This document shows positions 25,790 through 33,295 of a stretch of DNA of 64,000 bases, in pieces. The notes beneath the pieces were generated by a model. It searched no databases, was not told the origin of the DNA, and saw only the letters and a program-made list of their open reading frames with translations. Positions within the stretch are counted from its first letter, which is position 1, and each line of letters starts with the position of its first letter. Source of the stretch: an uncultured Centipeda sp. (GTDB taxonomy: Bacteria; Bacillota; Negativicutes; Selenomonadales; Selenomonadaceae); assembly GCA_905372865.1 (NCBI GenBank), contig CAJPQT010000010.1:1-64000 (forward strand), given 5' to 3'. The translations under genes were made by a program, and so were the position numbers.

Positions 25790-26206
25790 ATGAAATACGA
25801 ACTCACGAAGGACTATCTGACCGGCATTGATGAGATCGATAAGGAGCACGCGCGGCTCTTTGAGATCGCCAACGAGTGCTATGACCTCGTCATGGATGAT
25901 GAGGCGGTTGACCGCTTCGACAAGATCGTTGCACTTCTCGAGGAGCTTCGCAGCTATGCGGCGACGCATTTCGCACACGAGGAAGCGTACATGGAGCGCA
26001 TCCAATACGAGCGGCGCTTCAGCGAGCGGTATCAGCACCTGCGCTTCATCCAGAAACTCAGTGAGATCGACCTCGATGACATCGACGAGAACCAGCAGGA
26101 GTACCTGCTTGGCATCCTCGACTTCCTCGCGCGCTGGCTCTACGGTCATATCAAGGTCATGGACTGCCGCATTCCAAAAGAGGAGGATGCCCCTGCGGCG
26201 CAATAG
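25790..26206 (+). CDS. bacteriohemerythrin with one altered iron ligand
   Basis: 138 residues, four-helix hemerythrin. The di-iron ligands seen are His20 (IDKEH), His60 and Glu64 (THFAHEE), His83 (YQHLRF), His120 and Asp125 (HIKVMD). The fifth canonical His, four residues before His83, is Glu79 here, whereas the next gene has His. Such proteins bind O2 or sense it. AGGAAAAGGAGAG precedes the start. It is cotranscribed with its paralogue 38 bp downstream. Confidence 0.92.
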   Translation: MKYELTKDYLTGIDEIDKEHARLFEIANECYDLVMDDEAVDRFDKIVALLEELRSYAATHFAHEEAYMERIQYERRFSERYQHLRFIQKLSEIDLDDIDENQQEYLLGILDFLARWLYGHIKVMDCRIPKEEDAPAAQ

Positions 26207-26244
26207 GGAAACAGACGAAACAGGGAAAGCGAGCGGGATCAGCT

Positions 26245-26652
26245 ATGAAGTATGAGTTTACCGACGACTATCTGACGGGCATTCCGTCCGTGGATGAGCA
26301 GCACAGCAAGCTCTTTGACCTCACGAATGAGTGCTATGAGCTCGTGATGGAGAGCGCGGCGGATGACAAGTATGACAAGATCGTCGAGATCTTGGATGAA
26401 CTCGCCGCCTATGCCGGTACGCATTTTGAGAGCGAAGAGGCGTATGCGGAGAGCGTGGGGGACCCGCATCGGTTCAGCCATCGTGCCCTGCACCTGCGCT
26501 TTATGAAGAAGGTCTCCGAGATCGATCTGGAGAAGGTCGACGAAAACCAGCAGGAATATCTGCTGAACATCCTCGACTTCCTCGCACGCTGGCTCTTTGA
26601 CCACATCAAGGGACGCGACTGCAAGCTCCCGCGTGAGGGGGCCGCATCGTAG
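26245..26652 (+). CDS. bacteriohemerythrin, full ligand set
   Basis: 135 residues. All seven expected di-iron ligands are present: His20, His60, Glu64, His79, His83, His120 and Asp125. It is closely similar to the preceding gene (same length, same DYLTGI start and DENQQEYLL...ILDFLARWL segment) and arose by tandem duplication. Likely O2 binding or delivery/scavenging in an anaerobe. It ends the operon, with a strong terminator 9 bp downstream. Confidence 0.94.
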   Translation: MKYEFTDDYLTGIPSVDEQHSKLFDLTNECYELVMESAADDKYDKIVEILDELAAYAGTHFESEEAYAESVGDPHRFSHRALHLRFMKKVSEIDLEKVDENQQEYLLNILDFLARWLFDHIKGRDCKLPREGAAS

Positions 26653-26660
26653 CAGCATAC

Positions 26661-26698
26661 AAAAACACCCCGCAATGAGCAGCTGCGGGGTGTTTTTG
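26661..26698 (+). terminator. terminator of the hemerythrin operon
   Basis: AAAAACACCCCGCA stem with its complement TGCGGGGTGTTTTT and a 9-nt loop. Confidence 0.92.
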
Positions 26699-27018
26699 CT
26701 GTGTATTATATTTTAGGAGAGCTCTGGAAACCATATCCCTTCCTCAGGTTATGGCCTCAAACGAAAGCTTGTACATACTATAGCACATGAGAGAATGAAA
26801 TTCAATAGCATAACGGAGAATATTTGCATATAAATTTTGTATCATAAAGATAAAAAAAGGTTATTTTTTGATAAAAAACGAAAAAATAGGAAAAAAGAAC
26901 TATGTTCAAGACATTGCTTTTTTCCTATAATGAATGTGAGACAAGGGAAATGTCTTACTGCAGATTGCATGCAGTGGCGTGCAGTCAAAAATACTCATAA
27001 GGAAATGAGGTGGCTGTA
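26699..27018. promoter_or_regulatory. AT-rich upstream region with promoter and leader hairpin
   Basis: About 320 bp without a gene, clearly more AT-rich than its surroundings. The promoter is TGTTCA (26904-26909), 17 nt, TATAAT (26927-26932). The leader holds an inverted repeat ACTGCA/TGCAGT (26957-26975) before the GAGGTGG ribosome site of the next gene. Confidence 0.55.
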
Positions 27019-27354
27019 ATGGCAGTCATATCACTTGCATCGGTGCTGGACGATCCGGCAAAACGGATCCCAATCAATGCGATGGTGCGTGCGGCGGCGA
27101 TCTATCCTGCAAAGGATGACGCCCTCATCGAGGGGATGCGCGCACAGCGGCTCGCGTATCGTGAGCAGATTCGGCAGCTGCACCGCATGGACAGTGAAGC
27201 GTACGAGGTCGACATCCAGACGCTTGCACGTTCGCTGCGCACGTTGGAGGAGGATATCCACGTGGACGCAACGCGTGAGCTGTTCGGAGACCCGTACGTG
27301 GTCGAGCTGCAGGGCATACGTCCTGCAACCGATGCCGAAGCGGCATCGGCGTAG
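27019..27354 (+). CDS. hypothetical protein, 111 aa
   Basis: The start at 27019 is chosen for the GAGGTGG site upstream; a GTG three codons earlier overlaps it. The product is soluble, with a central charged helical pair (RAQRLAYREQIRQLHRMDSEAYEVDIQ split by an Asp-Ser turn) that could form a coiled coil, and a C-terminal FGDPYVVELQGIRPAT. No recognised family. It has its own promoter and terminator, so it is probably a real single-gene unit. Confidence 0.6.
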   Translation: MAVISLASVLDDPAKRIPINAMVRAAAIYPAKDDALIEGMRAQRLAYREQIRQLHRMDSEAYEVDIQTLARSLRTLEEDIHVDATRELFGDPYVVELQGIRPATDAEAASA

Positions 27355-27411
27355 TTCAGTTCTTCTCTTTCGGAGGGGATCGATCTGGAAAATTGCATAG
27401 AACTGCAAGCG

Positions 27412-27466
27412 AAAACCGCAGGAATCTGAGTCGGTGTGATATCCGATCGGATTTCTGCGGTTTTTG
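27412..27466 (+). terminator. terminator of the 111-aa gene
   Basis: AAAACCGCAG...CTGCGGTTTT outer stem with an inner GAATC/GGATT pairing and a T-run. Confidence 0.75.
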
Positions 27467-27565
27467 TGTGAAATGATGTGGAGAGAATGCATTGCGGTTC
27501 TCTTTGCTGCGCACGCGGTCAGCTGTGAAACACTGCCTTTGCGAGCACACGCACCACAGAAACTG

Positions 27566-30500
27566 TCAGCGGCTGATCTGCTCCAAGATAAACGGATCCT
27601 TGATCTTGCCGTCCTCCGCGAAGAGGACAATCTTTGACAGGATCTCCGCCGTCTTCGGATCCTCGTCGAGGAACGGGAGGAAGAGGCGTCCGCGGTGTTG
27701 ACTGTGGACGGGCAGGACGTTTATCATCGCGCCCGCCTTCTGCTGCACGATGCCGCTGCCGAGGTGGACGGTGTAGTCGCCGAGCGTTCCATGGATGTGC
27801 GCATGCGCGCCCGCGAGCCGTACGTTGTCGAGCTTGAAGAGCGGCAGGTTGAACTGTGCGATCGCGCGGCGCATTTCGACGGTCGAGTGGCTCGCCTCCG
27901 GATCGACGCCGCCGACGTGCGCGACGGAGACGGCGAGGTCGACGTCGCGCATGACCTCACTGAAGATGAGGTCGGGCACATCGTCGATCGGCAGCTTCTT
28001 GAACGTCTTACGGTCGAAGAAGTCCACCCATTCGAGTGTCGGCGCCTCGATGTCGGCGGGTGAGAACCAGTCGGCAAGCGCGTAGATGCGTGCGATGATG
28101 TTCGCCTTGTAGTAGACGCGCTGCAGTCCCTCCGTGCCGTCGATGACCCAACGGCGCGTTTTGAGCAGCGCGACGGTCTTCGCGGGCTGGATCTGGTGTC
28201 CTGCATAGCGCAGGCTCGTCTCCTTTCCGCGTTCGTCCGCCGTCTTGACATAGAGCTCACGGAATACCTGCTTGAATGGCTGCTTGCGTTTGTTTTCAAA
28301 AAGATAATTCTGATATGCCGCCCATGTGCCGCTCTCATAGAGATCGAGCGCGTGGGCGATCTTTAGCTCCGCATCCGCCGCGACCGCTGTGCGCGTGCCG
28401 TCGGGGGCAGCGAGTACACCATCCACGTAAAAGCCGAGTGCCGTGTCCAACTCAAAAACGAGTGTCTGCAGCAGCGGCGCAATCACGGGATTATTCTCGA
28501 TGATGTTTGCGATTTCATAAGCGAAGAGCGGCGTACCGTCCTCCATCGCCTCCTCGAGCATCTTCTTCGCGCGGCGGTATTGCTCACGCAGGTGTTTCTC
28601 CGTTTTCTTCAGTTCCGCGACATAGGCGTGCTTCTTCAGTTTGGCGGGGATGGACTTGAGTGCCTTGCCGTCCTTCGCACAGACGACACTTGCCCTGCCG
28701 TCCTCTGCCACGTCAATCCAAAGCTCCGCACCGTCCACCGTCTTGGGCGCAAAGTGTGCGGCGTGCTCCTGGATAAGTCCCGTCTCCGCCGTCCACACGA
28801 GGCGCGTCACGTCGGCAAAGCCGCAGGCACGCGCGAGGTTCGCGAGGGCGATCTCGACCGCCTTCGCCTCGCTCGCGCGGCGCTGTGCGCCGAACTGTTT
28901 GCTCTCCTTGCGGAAGTTTTGCAGGAATGCGTAGCGTGCGAGCATGTCCTTCTCGCGTGCACGCTTGAGGGGGATGAGACCATAGCTCATAACGAGGTCT
29001 TTGTTGCGCTTCGCCGTGATTTCCTTCTCCACGTCGGCGAGCTTCATCACACCGCGTACGGCGTCGGCGAACTTGCGCGCCCGCGTGTGCTTTGCACCGT
29101 CAGAGATGTACTTTGCCGCCTCATAGAGTGCGTCGAAATGCGCCTTGCCGAGCTCCTTATACGCCGCATGGAACCAGTCAATATCGAATGCGCCCTCCTG
29201 CAGGTCCTCGATGGGGATCGGTGTGTATTTGGCGATGATGCTCTCCATGTCCCGAGGAACTTCGCACATATGCGCTTGGAAGTAATAGCAGCCGCTCGCC
29301 ATGCCACGCCAGCCGAGGTGCGCCTCGATGAGCGGAATCCACTGCGGCGCGTACATCGCGGCCTCGATGAGGCGCTGCTGTGCGATGCCCGCCCCCATAA
29401 GCGCAGCCTTCAGGTCTGCCGCTGTTTCCCCTGTGCGCGGGTAGGAGACGCGCAGCAGATGGCTGAGCGTCGTTGTCTTCTCTCCATCCCAGCCCGTGTA
29501 CCATCTGCGGCGGTCGAACTTCAGTGCGCCCAGTGCCTGCAGGATGTGTACGAAGACAGGGATGCCCTCGACACGCGCGATGCTGTCCACGGCGGTGGAG
29601 TGGCGTGCAGGAGTGTCGCCGCGTCGCAGCTCCGCTGATACAATGGCGTCAATGATCGCCTGCCCCTCGGATTTGATAAAGGCGAGCACATCCGCTGTTT
29701 CGAGCGCCTTGCAGGCGGGATTGAGCGGATTGGGGAGCGTTCCGTTTCGATACCACTCGAGTGTGCGGACGCGATCGCGCACAACATAATTTTGTCCGTT
29801 GGCAGCCTTGGCTGCCGGATCGGTCGGTACGCCGAGGAGCGCCTTGTAAAATGCGTCCTTCTTCACTATGCCGAGGAGGATCGCCTGTGCATGCTCGATG
29901 AGCGGGGTCAGTTTTGCATCAGGCTCCTCCTTCATGCGCAGGAGATGTGCTTCGATCCGTTCCATCATGCGGTAACGCAGCGCGTAGGACTGGGTAAACT
30001 CTGCCGTATCCCGATAGAGCTGTGCACCCTCCAGAGCCGTCTGCATCAGGGGATCGTGGTGCATGATCTGGTGGGTCTCTCTCATGTGCCACTTTTTATA
30101 CTCTTTTAGAAAGAGATTTTCGTCAAAGCATTCATAGGCGCGGCTCATCAGAAGCAGCCCTACCGCAAAGACAAACGCTTGATTCTTGTGCGCGTGCGTC
30201 ACGTAGAGGATGCGGATGACCTCGCGCCCCGATGTCTGACCGCCATAGCCATCGCCGAAGTAGTTCAGTTTTTTCGCGGCAAGGACATCGGGGAGAGCCG
30301 TCCAGTCCCGCTCCGTAATGCGGTCAAGCGCCTCCGTAAAGAGGGCGTCCTCTGCACGTGGCATACGAAGTGCAATGGCCAGCTGATAGAGCGTTGCGAA
30401 GTCCTTGATTTCCTTTTCGTAAAAATTCTCCCAGATGGCAGCGAGCGGATAGCGGCAAAGAGGCGCGTCGATGCCGTCTGCGGGCTCCGATGCCGCCTCG

Positions 30501-32644
30501 CGGAAGCCCGCAGAGAGCGTCGTCTCCTCGCTGCCGTAGTTGCGCCGTCGATATTCATAGTCCTCGTGTTCGGTGTAGAGTGCACTCAGCTTTTCGATGA
30601 TGGCGAGCAGCTCTTCATCCGAGCGTGGAAAAATGTCCGCAAGCGTGAGCGTGTTGACAACGCGGACGGTATGTGCCGCCGCATCGTAGCCGCCTGTCAC
30701 GCCGTCTGCGTTCTCTGCCTCCGTGATCTCGATCTTGAAGTCCGGCGTATAGGATGCGTCATAGAGTGCGCGCTCCTGCTCATCTGCGTTCGTTCCTCCC
30801 GTCAGTTCGTCGATCAGCACCTGCTCGTCCGAGGTGGGCTTTTGGATGCCGTGTGCGAAGGTGAGCAGCTCCTCCTGTGCGATGCGCCCGTCCGCCTTGC
30901 AGCGCAGGAGGAGGTCGAGACCGCCGAGGCGCTTGTTCACGTCCTTCTGTGCGAGCAGCTCCGCAATGGTCGCGTACAGAGGAGCATCCTCCTGCATGTA
31001 GAGGAGATCGAGCACCGCGCGGCGCGTTTGTGGATTCTTCAGACGCAGCAGGGCGGAGATGTTTGTATGATGACGCGAAATGAGCTTGTTTTTCGCGAGG
31101 ATGTCCTTTGCCGTATCGGGGGCAGTGCGGAGGAGATCGACGAGGGCCGCTTCCTGCACCGCTGTTCTCGGCACGGCAAGCAGAATTTCCGCTGCCTGCG
31201 CGCCGATCCACGCGACGGAGAGAACGGGGGCGACGCGATCCGTCAGCGTACCGTCTGCGCAGAGCGCGGCGAGGATCATGCCTTCTGCAAGCGATTCCTT
31301 CCTCAGCGTCACGCCGTACCACGGGAAGATGCACGGGCGGTATTCGATCTCCTTCCGCTTCATCTGATCCATTGCGCGTTCGCAGAGATCGAAGAAGGCG
31401 GCCGCCTCCTCCGTGCTCTCAAAGTACTCCGACGGGTCGAATGTCTTGGTGAATTCCTCGGCATCCCAAATACGGAAGTTCCCCGTCACAAAGGGGAGAT
31501 AGCAGGCAATGCACTTCATGTCCTCAGCATCGGGAACGGCATTTGTGATTTCCGCGAGTACGCGTTTAGCTGTACGCCGTGCATATGCTTCGTCCTGTAT
31601 CACGTTCAGATAATACGAGACGAGCAGAACGGAGTGCGGCTTGCCTCCCTCTATCATATGTTCCATACCCGCGATCAATTCTTTGAGATCTCGGCTTCCC
31701 TTGCTCCACAGCCCGACCGTTGCCTCGACATTGTCCGCACTTTCGATGAGTGCGTCCGCCTCCTGCGGATTTTGCAGCACGCGGAGCATCAGCGCGAGCT
31801 GCTTCTTGTCCACACGGTCGGCGTATGTGCCGCTGACGCCGATGGTCGCTGCAATCGCGCGGCGCACGGACGAGAAGCGGATGAGATCGTGCTCTGCAAT
31901 CAGCCCCATCATATAGGCGAAGTGCTCCTGCCTGCCGCAGTCCATCGTCTCGCAGACCGCCTGCCGCAGCCCCTCCTGCAGCTTGCCCGCAAGCAGGAGT
32001 TTTCCGACGAGTTCCACAAGCTCTGCACTGCGTGATTGGAAGATGCCGCAGAGCGCCTCGTAGGTGAGGATGTTCGTATTGTTCTCGCTGAGGAGCATAT
32101 CGCGCGTGATGGCGAGCACCTCCGCATCCCCGCGGTCGAGCCGCGCGGCGATCTGCACGGACGGGAGGAAGCTGCTGCCGTACTTCGCCACATCGTACTC
32201 CCTGCGCAGGAGCTGCGGCACGGTCAGCCCGGAGATGTGCTGGCGAATCAGCCGCTGGACCAGTCCCCAGATGCGAGGGGCGTGTTGATGATAGTCGCGT
32301 GAGCGGATCAGGCGGCGATGACAGCCCGTTGTATATGGGTAGTCGGCAAGACTGCTCGCGATGTCCGCCAGATCTGCGCGCAGCTCACACCCCATCATGA
32401 GGTCAAAGGCGGGGTAGAGCGCGGGCGGCAGGACATCTTCCGCCGTGCAGACCTTGCCGCGGCTGCTGCGCTGAAAATTCTCCACGATGCGATCCCAGTC
32501 ATAGTCGGGATCGCCGTCCTCGTCCTTGTAGAAAAAGAGTGCATCGAGCAGGGCCTTGTTCTGTGCGTCGAGCGACTTGCGTCCTGCTTTCAGTTTTTTC
32601 AGATAGGCGGTCATTTCCTCGTCGGACAAACGGTAGTTGATCAT
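27566..32644 (-). CDS. giant DUF4132 (MolR/YehI-like) protein, 1692 aa
   Basis: The start at 32644 follows AAGGAGG. Cytoplasmic; no signal peptide or membrane helices. Residues 1-900 are mostly helical and HEAT-like, resembling DUF5724. At about residues 1440-1500 is the DUF4132 signature: QPFKQVFRELYVKT, SLRYAGHQIQP and a following LLKTRRW. The end (about 1600-1692) has LGSGIVQQKAG, LFLPFLDEDPKTAEILSKI and IKDPFILEQ, a conserved C-terminal module of the same proteins. The family includes E. coli YehI/MolR; no biochemical function is known. It is cotranscribed with the small gene upstream (11 bp gap). The length and uniform codon use argue for an intact gene. There are no nuclease, ATPase or protease motifs that I can read. 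Confidence 0.8.
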   Translation of the reverse strand: MINYRLSDEEMTAYLKKLKAGRKSLDAQNKALLDALFFYKDEDGDPDYDWDRIVENFQRSSRGKVCTAEDVLPPALYPAFDLMMGCELRADLADIASSLADYPYTTGCHRRLIRSRDYHQHAPRIWGLVQRLIRQHISGLTVPQLLRREYDVAKYGSSFLPSVQIAARLDRGDAEVLAITRDMLLSENNTNILTYEALCGIFQSRSAELVELVGKLLLAGKLQEGLRQAVCETMDCGRQEHFAYMMGLIAEHDLIRFSSVRRAIAATIGVSGTYADRVDKKQLALMLRVLQNPQEADALIESADNVEATVGLWSKGSRDLKELIAGMEHMIEGGKPHSVLLVSYYLNVIQDEAYARRTAKRVLAEITNAVPDAEDMKCIACYLPFVTGNFRIWDAEEFTKTFDPSEYFESTEEAAAFFDLCERAMDQMKRKEIEYRPCIFPWYGVTLRKESLAEGMILAALCADGTLTDRVAPVLSVAWIGAQAAEILLAVPRTAVQEAALVDLLRTAPDTAKDILAKNKLISRHHTNISALLRLKNPQTRRAVLDLLYMQEDAPLYATIAELLAQKDVNKRLGGLDLLLRCKADGRIAQEELLTFAHGIQKPTSDEQVLIDELTGGTNADEQERALYDASYTPDFKIEITEAENADGVTGGYDAAAHTVRVVNTLTLADIFPRSDEELLAIIEKLSALYTEHEDYEYRRRNYGSEETTLSAGFREAASEPADGIDAPLCRYPLAAIWENFYEKEIKDFATLYQLAIALRMPRAEDALFTEALDRITERDWTALPDVLAAKKLNYFGDGYGGQTSGREVIRILYVTHAHKNQAFVFAVGLLLMSRAYECFDENLFLKEYKKWHMRETHQIMHHDPLMQTALEGAQLYRDTAEFTQSYALRYRMMERIEAHLLRMKEEPDAKLTPLIEHAQAILLGIVKKDAFYKALLGVPTDPAAKAANGQNYVVRDRVRTLEWYRNGTLPNPLNPACKALETADVLAFIKSEGQAIIDAIVSAELRRGDTPARHSTAVDSIARVEGIPVFVHILQALGALKFDRRRWYTGWDGEKTTTLSHLLRVSYPRTGETAADLKAALMGAGIAQQRLIEAAMYAPQWIPLIEAHLGWRGMASGCYYFQAHMCEVPRDMESIIAKYTPIPIEDLQEGAFDIDWFHAAYKELGKAHFDALYEAAKYISDGAKHTRARKFADAVRGVMKLADVEKEITAKRNKDLVMSYGLIPLKRAREKDMLARYAFLQNFRKESKQFGAQRRASEAKAVEIALANLARACGFADVTRLVWTAETGLIQEHAAHFAPKTVDGAELWIDVAEDGRASVVCAKDGKALKSIPAKLKKHAYVAELKKTEKHLREQYRRAKKMLEEAMEDGTPLFAYEIANIIENNPVIAPLLQTLVFELDTALGFYVDGVLAAPDGTRTAVAADAELKIAHALDLYESGTWAAYQNYLFENKRKQPFKQVFRELYVKTADERGKETSLRYAGHQIQPAKTVALLKTRRWVIDGTEGLQRVYYKANIIARIYALADWFSPADIEAPTLEWVDFFDRKTFKKLPIDDVPDLIFSEVMRDVDLAVSVAHVGGVDPEASHSTVEMRRAIAQFNLPLFKLDNVRLAGAHAHIHGTLGDYTVHLGSGIVQQKAGAMINVLPVHSQHRGRLFLPFLDEDPKTAEILSKIVLFAEDGKIKDPFILEQISR

Positions 32645-32655
32645 TGCGTTCCTCC

Positions 32656-33078
32656 TTACCACATGCGTCCCGCGAGCATCGTCAGCCGGACAAAGGTGAT
32701 TTCGTCATTTTCATGCAGGGTGACGGGGCTGTCGAGCGCTCCCTCCACCTCCGCGCCGTTCACGAAAATCCGATAGATGCCGTCGATAAAACACTCATGT
32801 GCATTCGCAATCGCCGCTGTCGTGTCCTGCACCTTCCCGTTGTAGTCCGCGCCGAACCCAACATTGCCGACCGTAGCGGCATCCGCGATCTCCTCACTCG
32901 TCAGATAGGCGAGCGCTGTCTCCCCCGCCGCCGCCCGTTCATTGAAGCGCGTGACCTCCGCCGTGACGAACGCCGCAATCAGCCCGCCAATGCTGCGCAC
33001 CGCACCGATCTCATAGGGACGCGTCTCAATTGCGTTTCTGCGCTTCCCGATGCGCTTTACGTTCACCTGTACCTGCAT
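32656..33078 (-). CDS. small partner of the DUF4132 protein, possible beta-grasp fold
   Basis: 140 residues; AAAGGAG precedes the start at 33078. Strand start MQVQVNVKRIGKR, a central helix (IGGLIAAFVTAEVTRFNERA), then YLTSEEIADAA, and a C-terminal segment YRIFVNGAEV...VTLHENDEITFVRL ending AGRMW. The order strand-strand-helix-...-'VNG', 'L-x-E-x-D-E-I-x-F' resembles the C-terminal half of MoaD/ThiS/ubiquitin-like beta-grasp proteins, but it ends GRMW rather than GG. I know of no function. It is the first gene of the operon with the DUF4132 giant. Confidence 0.65.
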   Translation of the reverse strand: MQVQVNVKRIGKRRNAIETRPYEIGAVRSIGGLIAAFVTAEVTRFNERAAAGETALAYLTSEEIADAATVGNVGFGADYNGKVQDTTAAIANAHECFIDGIYRIFVNGAEVEGALDSPVTLHENDEITFVRLTMLAGRMW

Positions 33079-33114
33079 ATGTTGCTCCTTTGCACCGTAT
33101 TCTCACAGAGGCTT

Positions 33115-33120
33115 ATTATA
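33115..33120 (-). promoter_or_regulatory. -10 box of the DUF4132 operon
   Basis: TATAAT on the minus strand, 37 bp before the start. No good -35 box at 17 nt. A GCATA-cgaaac-TATGC inverted repeat overlaps the spacer, which could hold a regulator. Confidence 0.45.
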
Positions 33121-33196
33121 GCATAGTTTCGTATGCCGTACACGATAGACAAACCTAATTGCAAGAATAGTTTTCAATTATAAAATTTTGCCGAAC

Positions 33197-33212
33197 TGTG
33201 ATTTTGCTCACA
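33197..33212 (+). promoter_or_regulatory. CRP/FNR-family operator of the nar operon
   Basis: TGTGA-TTTTGC-TCACA, a perfect palindrome of the CRP type. A TATAGT -10 box (33229-33234) lies downstream, placing the operator centre about 37-41 bp before the likely start of transcription, the usual class II activator position. Confidence 0.75.
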
Positions 33213-33295
33213 GCGGGACAAACGTCGTTATAGTAAAATTATATTGTGTATATAAGTCTTTTCAATACAAATGAAAATAATGGAGGGGTGAAGGC

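Noticed and set aside
27566..33078. Calling the DUF4132 pair a known anti-phage system
   Set aside because: No nuclease, ATPase, reverse transcriptase or other effector motif and no defence neighbours; only an unknown pair can be supported.
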